DNA of 64,000 nt from Fodinibacter sp963800505 (GTDB lineage Bacteria; Actinomycetota; Actinomycetes; Actinomycetales; Dermatophilaceae), in assembly GCA_963800505.1 (NCBI GenBank), contig CAWDBL010000024.1:23605-87604 (forward strand), written 5' to 3'. The translations under genes were made by a program, and so were the position numbers. The notes under the pieces were generated by a model. It ran no database searches, was not told the origin of the DNA, and saw only the letters and a program-made list of their open reading frames with translations. Shown here piece by piece: positions 42,539-52,857 of this stretch (positions are counted from its first letter, which is position 1; every line of letters begins with the position of its first letter).

Positions 42539-43461
42539 AAGCCGAGGCGGCCGAGCTGCTTGGGGTCGCGCTGCCAGTCCTTGGCCACCTTCACGTGCAG
42601 GTCGAGGTGCACCCGCTGGCCGAGCAGCTCCTCGATGCCGGCACGCGCGTTGGTGCCCACCTCACGCAGGCGCGACCCCCCACGCCCGATGACGATCGCC
42701 TTCTGCGAGTCGCGCTCGACGAACACGTTGACCCGCACGTCGAGCAGTGGCTTGCCCTCGCTGCGCCCCTCGCGCGGAACGATCTCCTCGACGACGACGG
42801 CCAGGCTGTGCGGCAGCTCGTCGCGCACTCCCTCGAGCGCGGCCTCGCGCACGAGCTCGGCGATCATGACCAGCTCGGGCTCGTCGGTGAGCACGTCGTC
42901 GGGGTAGAGCGGCCCCGGCGACGGCGGCAGGTGCTCGGCCAGCACCGACGCCACCTCCTCCACCTGGTCGCCGCGAGTGGCCGAGCACGGCACGATGGCC
43001 GCCCAGTCGCCGAGCTGGTCGATGGCGATGAGGTGCTCCGCCATCCGCTTCCGGTCGACCTTGTCGGACTTGGTCGCCAACGCCACCACCGGCGTGCTCT
43101 TCCCGCGCCTGAGCTCGGCGAGCTCGCGTGCGATGAACTGGTCGCCGGGCCCGATCCGCTGGTCGGCGGGCAGGCAGAAGCCGATGACGTCGACCTCGAG
43201 CAGGGTCTCGCGGACCAGGTCGTTGAGCCGCTGCCCGAGCAGCGTCCGCGGCTTGTGCAGCCCGGGGGTGTCGACGAGGATCAGCTGGCTCGTGGGCCCG
43301 GTGACGATGCCCCGGATGGTGTGCCGTGTCGTCTGCGGCTTGCTCGACGTGATGGCGACCTTGCTGCCGACCAGCGCGTTGGTCAGCGTCGACTTGCCGG
43401 CGTTCGGCCGCCCGATGAGGCAGGCGAAGCCCGCGACGTACCCCGGCCCGTGCTCGCTCAT
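42535..43461 (-). CDS. era: GTPase Era
   Basis: Essential GTPase assisting 16S rRNA maturation and 30S assembly. G1 is GRPNAGKST (residues 17-25), G3 is DTPG, G4 is TKSD and G5 is PCSAT. The C-terminal KH domain contains AIVIGRGGSRLREVG. The length of 308 residues is normal. ATG 43461 overlaps the stop of the CBS transporter gene as ATGA. Confidence 0.97.
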   Translation of the reverse strand: MSEHGPGYVAGFACLIGRPNAGKSTLTNALVGSKVAITSSKPQTTRHTIRGIVTGPTSQLILVDTPGLHKPRTLLGQRLNDLVRETLLEVDVIGFCLPADQRIGPGDQFIARELAELRRGKSTPVVALATKSDKVDRKRMAEHLIAIDQLGDWAAIVPCSATRGDQVEEVASVLAEHLPPSPGPLYPDDVLTDEPELVMIAELVREAALEGVRDELPHSLAVVVEEIVPREGRSEGKPLLDVRVNVFVERDSQKAIVIGRGGSRLREVGTNARAGIEELLGQRVHLDLHVKVAKDWQRDPKQLGRLGF

Positions 43462-44747
43462 CCGGCTCGCTCCTCCATCTCCGGCGCGCCAAGCGCCGGC
43501 TCGACCCGCTCGACGACCACAGTCGCGATCCGGTGCCGGCGACCCGACATCCGTTCGGCGGTCAGGCGCAACCCTGCCACCTCGCAGGTCGAGCCGAGGA
43601 TGGGCACCCGGCCGATGGTCTTGCCGATCAGCCCGCCGACGGTGTCGACCTCGTCGTCCTCGAGGTCGATGTCGAACAGCTCGGCGAGGTCGTCGACGTG
43701 CAGCGTGGCGGCGACGCGCAGCCGGCCGTCGCCGAGGTCCTCGACCTCGGGGGCCTCGCGGTCGTACTCGTCGGTGATCTCTCCGACGATCTCCTCGAGG
43801 ATGTCCTCGATGGTGACCAGCCCGGCGGTACCGCCGTACTCGTCGACCACGACCGCGAAGTGGGTCTGGTCGCGCTGCATCTCGCGCAGCAGGTCGTCGA
43901 CCGGCTTGCTCTCGGGCACGAACGGCATCGGCCGCATCAGCTCGCGCACCGGCACCGCGCCGGCCTCGGGGTCGGCGTTGGTCCGCCGGATGACGTCCTT
44001 GAGGTAGAGCAGGCCCACCACGTCGTCGACGTCCTTGCCCAGCACCGGGATACGCGAGAACCCCGACCGCAGGAACAGGGTCATCGCCTGCCGGCAGACC
44101 CGGTCGTCGTCGATGGAGACCATGTCGGTGCGCGGCACCATGACCTCGCGGGCGAGGGTGTCGCCGAGCTCGAAGACGGAGTGGATCATCTCGCGCTCCC
44201 CCGCCTCGATCAGCGCCGAGTCGCGCGCCATGTCGACGAGGTCGCGCAGCTCGCTCTCGCTCTCGAACGGGCCGTCGCGGAAGCCCTTTCCGGGCGTGAC
44301 GGCGTTGGTGAGGGCGATGAGCAGCCGGCTGAACGGCCCGAGCAGCCGCCGCAGCCACACCGCCGTCGGGGCGGCGGCCAGCGCCACCCGCGAGCTGTGC
44401 TGTGCGCCAAGGGTTCCCGGCGACACCCCGACGACTGCGAAGGAGATCAGGGCCATGATCGCGATGGCGACGAGGAACGGCTGCCAGGTGCCCTCGACCC
44501 GGTCGACGACGGCCAGCGTGATCATCACCGCCACGGTCGACTCGGCGATGACCCGCAGGAACGACAGCACCGAGAGGTAGGCCGCGGTGTCACCGACGAC
44601 CTTGACCAGCGCCGTGGAGCCGGGGCGGCCCTCCTCGAGCAGCTCGTGGGCGCGGGCGCGCGACATCCGCGAGAAGGCGGCCTCCGCGGTGGAGATCAGG
44701 AAGGCGACGAGGGTGGCGAGCACCGCCGCCGTGATGAGTCCGGTCAT
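43458..44747 (-). CDS. CNNM/CBS-domain transporter-like protein (hemolysin C family)
   Basis: A 429-residue membrane protein with an N-terminal DUF21/CNNM domain of three to four helices (residues 1-150), a CBS pair (about 195-320: REVMVPRTDMVSID, SGFSRIPVLGKDVDDVVGLL, VVVDEYGGTAGLVTIEDILE) and a CorC_HlyC acidic C-terminal domain. Related proteins affect magnesium or cobalt transport; the old name hemolysin is misleading. It lies between ybeY and era, the usual actinobacterial order. Confidence 0.93.
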   Translation of the reverse strand: MTGLITAAVLATLVAFLISTAEAAFSRMSRARAHELLEEGRPGSTALVKVVGDTAAYLSVLSFLRVIAESTVAVMITLAVVDRVEGTWQPFLVAIAIMALISFAVVGVSPGTLGAQHSSRVALAAAPTAVWLRRLLGPFSRLLIALTNAVTPGKGFRDGPFESESELRDLVDMARDSALIEAGEREMIHSVFELGDTLAREVMVPRTDMVSIDDDRVCRQAMTLFLRSGFSRIPVLGKDVDDVVGLLYLKDVIRRTNADPEAGAVPVRELMRPMPFVPESKPVDDLLREMQRDQTHFAVVVDEYGGTAGLVTIEDILEEIVGEITDEYDREAPEVEDLGDGRLRVAATLHVDDLAELFDIDLEDDEVDTVGGLIGKTIGRVPILGSTCEVAGLRLTAERMSGRRHRIATVVVERVEPALGAPEMEERAG

Positions 44748-44763
44748 GGTGGGGGCCGGCCGG

Positions 44764-45227
44764 TCAGGCGGTGGGGCGACCGCGGGTGGCGAGGAAGGTG
44801 AGCAGCAGCTGGCGCTGCAGCTCGAACATCTCCTTCTCCTCCTCGGCCTCCGCGTGGTCGTAGCCCAGCAGGTGCAGGATGCCGTGCGTCGTGAGCAGCA
44901 GCAGCTCCTCCTCGGTCGCGTGGCCGGCCTCACGGGCCTGTCGCTGCGCGACGCTCGGGCAGAGCACGATGTCGCCGAGCACGCCTTCCTGGGGCTCGGA
45001 CCCCTCACGCCCGGGTCGCAGCTCGTCCATCGGGAAGCTCATGACGTCGGTGGGCCCGGGCAGGTCCATCCACTGCACGTGCAGGGTCTCCATGGCGGGC
45101 TCGTCGACCAGCCGCAGGCACAGGTCGGCCTTCGGGTGCACCCGCATCTGGGCCATCACGTAGCGCGCGCACGCCACGAGCTCGAGCTCGTCGAGCCGGA
45201 ACTCGGTCTCGTTGAGGACGTCGATGC

Positions 45228-45231
<4 letters not shown>
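44764..45231 (-). CDS. ybeY: endoribonuclease YbeY
   Basis: Single-strand RNase acting in 16S rRNA 3' processing and ribosome quality control. The zinc motif HGILHLLGYDH is near residue 115 and DVMSFPMDE is the conserved upstream element. 155 residues. GTG 45231 overlaps the phoH stop as GTGA, so the two are coupled, as is common for ybeY and phoH. Confidence 0.96.
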
Positions 45232-47345
<2,114 letters not shown>

Positions 47346-47399
47346 CGTGGGACGAGTCTACGAGGCCGCACCGACCTCGGGCACACGAGAATGCCGGGC

Positions 47400-47753
47400 T
47401 CACCCGGGCGGCCAGGTCAGGGTGCGGCCGCCGATGACGTGCAGGTGGGCGTGGAAGACGCTCTGCTGGGCCGCCTCGCCGGTGTTGGCGACCAGCCGGT
47501 AGCCCGGCAGGCCCTCGGCGGAGGAAACCTGCGCGGCGAGCGTCACGGCATCCGCGAGCTCGTCGGCGGATGCCGTGGCGAGGCCGGCGAGGTCGGCCAC
47601 GTGCCGGCGGGGCACGACGAGCACGTGGGTGGGTGCGGCGGGCTCGATGTCGCGAAAGGCCAGGGAGTGCTCGCTCTCGGCCACCACCTGCGCGGGGATC
47701 GCGCCGGAGACGATGCGGCAGAAGAGGCAGTCCTGGCTCGGGCTGGGGCTCAT
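47400..47753 (-). CDS. HIT-family nucleotide hydrolase
   Basis: A 117-residue histidine-triad protein, cleaving nucleoside phosphoramidates or related adenylates. The triad is HAHLHVIGG at the C-terminal end; CLFCRI near the start is the zinc-binding pair of this branch. ATG 47753 lies seven bases after a TAGATT box. It stands next to phoH, the usual place in actinobacteria, but is separated by 54 bases. Confidence 0.94.
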   Translation of the reverse strand: MSPSPSQDCLFCRIVSGAIPAQVVAESEHSLAFRDIEPAAPTHVLVVPRRHVADLAGLATASADELADAVTLAAQVSSAEGLPGYRLVANTGEAAQQSVFHAHLHVIGGRTLTWPPG

Positions 47754-47760
47754 ACCCCCG

Positions 47761-47766
47761 AATCTA
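47761..47766 (-). promoter_or_regulatory. -10 box for the HIT gene
   Basis: TAGATT on the minus strand, seven bases before ATG 47753; leaderless transcript suggested. Confidence 0.4.
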
Positions 47767-47825
47767 GCCATACCGATGGTCCCCGCCGTCTGTCAGGATT
47801 CCTCGATGACCACCGCGATCCCCCG

Positions 47826-48623
47826 ATGACGACCGAGCACCGCGACACCGACGCCTTCCGAGGCGCCACCTTCCGGCGCGTCGACCTCTCGGGCGCCTCG
47901 TTGCGCGAGGTCGACCTCTCCGGCGCCACCATCCGCGACTCCGACGTCACCGGGCTGCGCATCGTCGCCTCGGTGGTCGACGACGTGCACCTGTCGGGTC
48001 ACGAGGGGGTGGGCCGGGTGTGGGTCGACGACGTCGAGGTCACGGCCTACGTGCGGGCCGAGCTCGACAGCCGCCACCCGGAGCGGGTGCTCGTGCGCGA
48101 GATGCGCACCATCGACGAGGTGCGCCGCGCCTGGGCGCACGTCGACGCCCTGTGGAACGACGCGGTGACGCACGCGGCGACGGTGCCGGAGGAGCTGCTG
48201 CACGAGCGGGTCGACGACGAGTGGTCGTTCCTCGAGACGTTGCGCCACCTCGTCTTCGCCGACGACATCTGGGTGGGGCGGATGCTGCGCGACGAGCCGG
48301 GAAGCTTCCACCCCCTCGGCGTGCCCCCCACCGACACCACGGATGCCGGTGCCGCCGAGATGGGCCTGACCCTCACCGCTCGCGCGCCGTTCGTCGAGGT
48401 GGCGGCCCTGCAGCAGGAGCGCCGGCGGCGGTTCACCACCCTGCTCGACGGCGTCGCCGACGCCGACCTGTTCGAGGTGCGCACCGCCGTGCTCGCCCCG
48501 GACTGGGGCGAGGAGTCGTTCACCGTGCTGGAGTGCCTGAGCGTCGTGGTGCGCGAGCACGTCGAGCACCTCCGGTTCGCGGAGCGCGACCTGGCGGTGC
48601 TGGAGGCCCGGTCGAGCTCCTAG
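47826..48623 (+). CDS. pentapeptide-repeat plus DinB-fold protein
   Basis: 265 residues. The first 60 form about eight pentapeptide units (FRGATFRRVDLSGASLREVD). The remainder is a DinB-like four-helix domain with DEWSFLETLRHLVFADDIWV and REHVEHLRFAERD supplying the expected His residues. The combination recurs in actinobacteria without known function; the helical part may bind a metal or thiol cofactor. ATG 47826 is used; another ATG 20 bases upstream is out of frame. The 3' end overlaps rsmE by four bases (CTAG). Confidence 0.78.
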   Translation: MTTEHRDTDAFRGATFRRVDLSGASLREVDLSGATIRDSDVTGLRIVASVVDDVHLSGHEGVGRVWVDDVEVTAYVRAELDSRHPERVLVREMRTIDEVRRAWAHVDALWNDAVTHAATVPEELLHERVDDEWSFLETLRHLVFADDIWVGRMLRDEPGSFHPLGVPPTDTTDAGAAEMGLTLTARAPFVEVAALQQERRRRFTTLLDGVADADLFEVRTAVLAPDWGEESFTVLECLSVVVREHVEHLRFAERDLAVLEARSSS

Positions 48624-49363
48624 CGCCAGCGAGCCATCGCGCTGAGCACGGCCAGCGCTGCGGGCCCGGCGCTCGACGAGCGCAGCACGGTGCCGCCGAG
48701 CCGCACGAGCACCGCACCGGCGTCCTCGAGGGCGGTGAGCTCGTCGGGCGTGATGCCGCCCTCCGGCCCGACGACCACCAGCACGTCACCGGACACCGGC
48801 AGCGTGACGCCGACGAGCGGGTCGGTGGCGTCCTCGTGCAGCACGAACGCGGATGCCGACCCGTGCACCCGGGCGACCACGTCGGCCGTGCTCGCGGTGG
48901 GAGCGAGAACCGGGCGCCGGGTGCGGCGCGACTGCTTGGTCGCGGCGACCAGCACGGCATCCCACTTGCGCCGGGCCTTCTCGCCGCGCTCCCCGCGCCA
49001 CTGCACGACGCTGCGCGACGCCTGCCAGGGCACCACCTCGTCGACCCCGCACTCGGTGGCGGCCTCGACCGCCTGGTCGTCACGGTCGTTCTTGGCCAGC
49101 GCCTGCACCAGCACGAACCGCGGCTCCGGCTCGGGGTCGCTGCCGACCGACACCACCCGCAGGTCGAGCGTGCCCGCCCCCACGGCCACGACCTCGCCCT
49201 CCACGCGCAGCCCCGCCCCGTCGGTGAGCAGCAGGTGCTCCCCCACCCGGGTGCGCCGCACGGTGGCAGCGTGCCGGCCCTCGGGGCCGTCGAGCACGAC
49301 CACGTCGCCGACCCCCCGCCCCGCCAGGACCTCGGGGGCCAGGAGGTGCAGCGGCAGGGTCAT
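48620..49363 (-). CDS. rsmE: 16S rRNA (uracil-1498-N3)-methyltransferase
   Basis: SPOUT methyltransferase that methylates U1498 of 16S rRNA. The AdoMet-binding knot has VVGPEGGITPDELTALEDAG and RLGGTVLRSSSAG. The N-terminal PUA-like part contains HAATVRRTRVGEHLLLTDG. 247 residues. It is coupled to dnaJ by ATGA (49360-49363) and belongs to the hrcA-dnaJ-rsmE unit. Confidence 0.95.
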   Translation of the reverse strand: MTLPLHLLAPEVLAGRGVGDVVVLDGPEGRHAATVRRTRVGEHLLLTDGAGLRVEGEVVAVGAGTLDLRVVSVGSDPEPEPRFVLVQALAKNDRDDQAVEAATECGVDEVVPWQASRSVVQWRGERGEKARRKWDAVLVAATKQSRRTRRPVLAPTASTADVVARVHGSASAFVLHEDATDPLVGVTLPVSGDVLVVVGPEGGITPDELTALEDAGAVLVRLGGTVLRSSSAGPAALAVLSAMARWR

Positions 49364-50487
49364 CGCGCCTTGAAGGCGTCGCGCAGCTTGCCGAAGATCG
49401 AGCCCTCGGCGGGGTTGGCGATGCGACCCTCGGGGCGCTCCTCGCCGCGTGCCGTGGCGAGCTGGCGCAGCAGCTGCTCCTGTGTGGCGTCGAGCCGGGT
49501 GGGGGTCTGCACCATGGTGTGGACGACCAGGTCGCCGCGCCCGGTGCCCCGCAGGTGGGTGACCCCGAGCCCGCGCAGCGTGATGGAGTCGCCCGACTGG
49601 GTGCCACGGCGCACGTCGAGGTCGCGCGGGCCGTCGAAGGTCTCCATCGGCAGCGTCGCACCGAGCGCCGCGGCGGTCATGGGCACCTCGATGGTGGCGT
49701 GCAGGTCGTCGCCGCGCCGCTGGAAGGTGGGGTGCCGGTTGACGGCCACCTCGACGTAAAGGTCTCCGGCCGGGCCGGCCCCGTGCCCGACCTCGCCCTC
49801 ACCGGCGAGCTGGATGCGCGTGCCGGTGTCGACGCCCGGCGGCACCTTCAGCGTGAGGGTGCGACGGGTGCGCACCCGGCCGTCGCCGGAGCACTCGTAG
49901 CAGGGGTCGGTGATGATCTGGCCGAAGCCCTGGCAGGTCATGCACGGGCGGGTGGTCATCACCTGGCCCAGGAAGCTGCGCTGCACCTGCTGGATCTCGC
50001 CGCGGCCGGCGCAGACGTCGCAGGTGCGGGTGGAGGTGCCCGGCTGCATGCCGGCCCCGTGGCAGGTGGAGCAGGCCACCGCGGTGTCGATGGTGAGGTC
50101 CTTCTGGGCCCCGAACACGGCGTCGCCGAGGTCGATGTCGAGCCGCACGAGGGCGTCCTGGCCGCGGGTGGTGCGCGAGCGCGGCCCGCGCCCCGCGGTG
50201 CCGGCCTGGCCGCCGAAGAAGGCGTCCATGATGTCGCTGAACGAGAACCCCTGGCCGAACCCGGCGGCGCCCGAGCCGTAGGGGTCGGAGCCGTGGTCGT
50301 AGGCCTGCCTCTTGTCAGGGTCGGACAGCACGTCGTAGGCCTGGGAGAGCTTCTTGAACTGCTCCTCGGCCTCGGGGCCGGGGTTGACGTCGGGGTGGTA
50401 GCGGCGGGCCGACTTGCGGTAGGCGCGCTTGATGTCCTCCGCGGTGGCGTCGCGGGCGACCCCGAGGTCGGCGTAGTAGTCGTTCAC
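49360..50487 (-). CDS. dnaJ: chaperone DnaJ
   Basis: Hsp40 co-chaperone of DnaK. The J domain has HPD at 31-33 and is followed by a Gly/Phe region (GSGAAGFGQGFSFSDIMDAF). Four zinc-finger repeats follow: CSTCHGAG, CDVCAGRG, CMTCQGFG and CYECSGDG. 375 residues. Located after hrcA, it is the second (dnaJ2) type of actinobacteria, usually controlled by HrcA. GTG 50487 is the start, 15 bases after hrcA. Confidence 0.96.
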   Translation of the reverse strand: MNDYYADLGVARDATAEDIKRAYRKSARRYHPDVNPGPEAEEQFKKLSQAYDVLSDPDKRQAYDHGSDPYGSGAAGFGQGFSFSDIMDAFFGGQAGTAGRGPRSRTTRGQDALVRLDIDLGDAVFGAQKDLTIDTAVACSTCHGAGMQPGTSTRTCDVCAGRGEIQQVQRSFLGQVMTTRPCMTCQGFGQIITDPCYECSGDGRVRTRRTLTLKVPPGVDTGTRIQLAGEGEVGHGAGPAGDLYVEVAVNRHPTFQRRGDDLHATIEVPMTAAALGATLPMETFDGPRDLDVRRGTQSGDSITLRGLGVTHLRGTGRGDLVVHTMVQTPTRLDATQEQLLRQLATARGEERPEGRIANPAEGSIFGKLRDAFKAR

Positions 50488-50502
50488 AGGTGGGGAGGTC
50501 CT

Positions 50503-51537
50503 TTACTCCGCGAGGATTCGCGAGACGTAGGTCGCGACGGCGCGCACGGACGCCATCGTCGTTGGGTAGTCCATCCGGGTCGGGCCGACGACGCCAAGTC
50601 CTGCGACGAGGTCGGCGCCGGCGCCGTAGCCCGAGGTGACCATCGAGGTGGTCTGCAGCCCGGCATAGGGGTTCTCGTGGCCGATGCGCACGGCGATGCT
50701 GCCACCCTGCTCGGCGACGGTGCCGAGCAGCTTGAGCAGCACGACGTGCTCCTCGAGGGCCTCGAGCACCGGGCCCAGGCTCATGGTGAAGTCGGGGCCG
50801 ACCCGCGCCAGGTTGGCGGTGCCGGCGAGCACGACGCGCTCCTCGCGCTCCTCGACCAGGGAGTCCTCGAGCGCGGTGCTGATGGCGCGCACGAGGTCAC
50901 GCACGGCGGGGTCGAGGCGCTCGGGCACCGCCGACAGCTCGTGGGCCGCCTCGGCGAGGGGGCGCCCGCTCGTGGCGCGGTTGAGCTCGGTGCGCAGCGT
51001 CGACAAGGTGCCCTCGCCGTCTCCGGACAGCAGGTCGGTGCCGATCTCGATGACGCGCTGCTCGACCCGGCCGGTGGTGGTGATGAGCACCACGAGCAGC
51101 CGGTCGGTGCTGATCGGCACGAGCTCGACGTGGCGCACCGACGACCGCGCGAGCGACGGGTACTGCACCACGGCGACCTGGCGGGTCAGCGAGGCGAGCA
51201 GGCGCACGGTGCGGTCGACGACGTCGTCGAGGTCGACCGCGCCCTCGAGGAACTGGGCGATGGCGCGCTGCTCGGCCGCGCTCATCGGCTTCACGGCGGA
51301 GAGCCGGTCGACGAACAGGCGGTAACCGGCGTCCGTGGGCACCCGCCCGGCGCTGGTGTGCGGGGCGGCGATCAGCCCCTCCTCCTCGAGCGCGGCCATG
51401 TCGTTGCGCACGGTCGCGGCCGACACGCCGAGGTGGTGGCGCTCGAGCAGCGCCTTGGACCCGACCGGCTCGGAGGTCTCGACGTAGTCCTGGACGATGG
51501 CGCGCAACACGCGCAGCCGGCGGTCCTCACTCATCAT
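50503..51537 (-). CDS. hrcA: heat-inducible transcription repressor HrcA
   Basis: Repressor of class I heat-shock genes through CIRCE. The winged helix is ERHHLGVSAATVRNDMAALE with HTSAGRVPTDAGYRLFVDRL directly after, the family hallmark. The GAF-like C-terminal part ends TTMASVRAVATYVSRIL. 344 residues. ATG 51537 is seven bases after GGAGG; the next ATG at 51534 is less well spaced. A CIRCE element stands upstream, so it represses its own operon with dnaJ and rsmE. Confidence 0.97.
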   Translation of the reverse strand: MMSEDRRLRVLRAIVQDYVETSEPVGSKALLERHHLGVSAATVRNDMAALEEEGLIAAPHTSAGRVPTDAGYRLFVDRLSAVKPMSAAEQRAIAQFLEGAVDLDDVVDRTVRLLASLTRQVAVVQYPSLARSSVRHVELVPISTDRLLVVLITTTGRVEQRVIEIGTDLLSGDGEGTLSTLRTELNRATSGRPLAEAAHELSAVPERLDPAVRDLVRAISTALEDSLVEEREERVVLAGTANLARVGPDFTMSLGPVLEALEEHVVLLKLLGTVAEQGGSIAVRIGHENPYAGLQTTSMVTSGYGAGADLVAGLGVVGPTRMDYPTTMASVRAVATYVSRILAE

Positions 51538-51582
51538 GTGGTCACCTCCGGGACGGCTGGAACGGACGGCAGGGCGCGGGTG

Positions 51583-51609
51583 CTGGCACTCTCGCGCGTC
51601 GAGTGCCAA
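51583..51609. promoter_or_regulatory. CIRCE element
   Basis: CTGGCACTC, nine bases, GAGTGCCAA: one change per arm from the consensus TTAGCACTC-N9-GAGTGCTAA. It overlaps the end of the hrcA -10 box and lies 46 bases before the start codon. HrcA binding site. Confidence 0.92.
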
Positions 51610-51614
51610 TTCTA
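51609..51614 (-). promoter_or_regulatory. hrcA operon -10 box
   Basis: TAGAAT on the minus strand, abutting the CIRCE element so that HrcA would block initiation. No clear -35 seen. Confidence 0.55.
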
Positions 51615-51665
51615 ACGGCCCGGGTCCGACACAGGCGAATGCCGGGAACGTCCCTCGACGTCGCG

Positions 51666-51671
51666 TAGCCT
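51666..51671 (+). promoter_or_regulatory. -10 box for the DUF3097 gene
   Basis: TAGCCT with seven bases to GTG 51679; leaderless transcript suggested. Confidence 0.4.
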
Positions 51672-51678
51672 TCCCGCC

Positions 51679-52554
51679 GTGACGGACAGGTACGGGGGCG
51701 ACGTGCTGGGGGGCGACTGGCGGCGGCCGCCCCGGGGTCGCTCGGTCGAGCTCCCCGCCGAGCCCGGCACCGTGGTGGAGGACGTCGAGACCGGCTGGGT
51801 GGGCGCCGTCGTGCGCGTCGAGAAGGCCGGCGGCGTGCGCGTGGTGCACCTCGAGGACCGGCACGGGCGCACCAAGGGCTTCCGCCTCGGCCCCGGCTTC
51901 CTCGTCGACGGCGCACCCGTCACCCTCACTCCCCCACGCGCGAAGGTGGACGCCGAGCTGGAACGGGCGCGGGCGGCATCCGCACGCACCGCCAGCGGCT
52001 CACGGGCGGTGAGCGGGCAGCGGGCCCGGGTCGCCATCGGGTCGCGCCTCTACGTCGAGGGCAAGCACGACGCCGAGCTGGTCGAGAAGGTCTGGGGCGC
52101 CGACCTGCGGGTCGAGGGCGTGGTGGTCGAGATGCTCGACGGCGTCGACGACCTCGCCGGCGCGATCCGCGACGTCGCCCCGGGGCCGGGTCGCCGGATG
52201 GGCGTTCTCGTCGACCACCTCGTGCCGGGCACCAAGGAGTGGCGGGTCGTGCAGGAGGCGCGGGCCGTGCAGCCGTATGCCGCGCACGTGCTCGTCGTGG
52301 GCCACCCCTACGTCGACGTGTGGCAGTCGGTGAAGCCGCAGCGCCTCGGGATGGACGCCTGGCCGGTCATCCCGCGCGGCACGTCGTGGAAGGTGGGGAT
52401 CGCCGCGCACCTCGGCTGGCCGCACGCGAACCAGGCCGACCTCGCCCTGGCCTGGCGCCGCATCCTGGCGTCGGTCGAGACCTACGCCGACCTCGAGCCC
52501 GAGCTGCTCGGCCGGGTCGAGGAGCTCATCGACTTCGTCACGGCCCCGGGCTGA
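51679..52554 (+). CDS. DUF3097-family protein
   Basis: A 291-residue actinobacterial protein of unknown function. The middle part reads like a Toprim-type fold: RLYVEGKHDAELVEKVWG (Glu near the start of the motif) and MGVLVDHLVPGTKEW (acidic pair). The N-terminal 60 residues are a small beta domain (GTVVEDVETGWVGAVVRVE). A nucleic acid role is suggested only by this resemblance. It is divergent from hrcA and located in the hemW-hrcA interval, its usual place in this phylum. Confidence 0.82.
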   Translation: MTDRYGGDVLGGDWRRPPRGRSVELPAEPGTVVEDVETGWVGAVVRVEKAGGVRVVHLEDRHGRTKGFRLGPGFLVDGAPVTLTPPRAKVDAELERARAASARTASGSRAVSGQRARVAIGSRLYVEGKHDAELVEKVWGADLRVEGVVVEMLDGVDDLAGAIRDVAPGPGRRMGVLVDHLVPGTKEWRVVQEARAVQPYAAHVLVVGHPYVDVWQSVKPQRLGMDAWPVIPRGTSWKVGIAAHLGWPHANQADLALAWRRILASVETYADLEPELLGRVEELIDFVTAPG

Positions 52555-52852
52555 CCGAGGCGCGCGCGGCCGCCACCCCGCGGTCGAGCCATTCGTGGAG
52601 CGCTGCATCGGTGGCGACGACGTGGGGGTCGACGTGCACCCACCCGCGGCTCGTGCGCCCGCCCTTGACCATCGGTGCCACACCGTCCTGCTCGAGCAGG
52701 GCGGCCTGGGCGTCGGCACCGACCCGCACGAGCAGCCCTCGCTCGCTGGCCGAGCAGGCGAGGGCTCCGTCGACCATGAACCCGGTGCCGCCGAACATCC
52801 GCTTCTCCTCGGCGGTCGGCAGGCGGTCACGGACGCGGTCGGTCAGCTCCAT
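52538..52852 (-). CDS. TfoX N-terminal-domain protein
   Basis: A 104-residue protein with the TfoX/Sxy N-terminal fold: EEKRMFGGTGFMVDGALAC and LLVRVGADAQAALL are diagnostic. In proteobacteria TfoX drives competence; stand-alone N-domains like this one have no proven function. The 3' end overlaps the DUF3097 gene by 17 bases. It follows zwf on the same strand by five bases. Confidence 0.87.
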   Translation of the reverse strand: MELTDRVRDRLPTAEEKRMFGGTGFMVDGALACSASERGLLVRVGADAQAALLEQDGVAPMVKGGRTSRGWVHVDPHVVATDAALHEWLDRGVAAARASVSPGP

Positions 52853-52857
52853 ACCGC

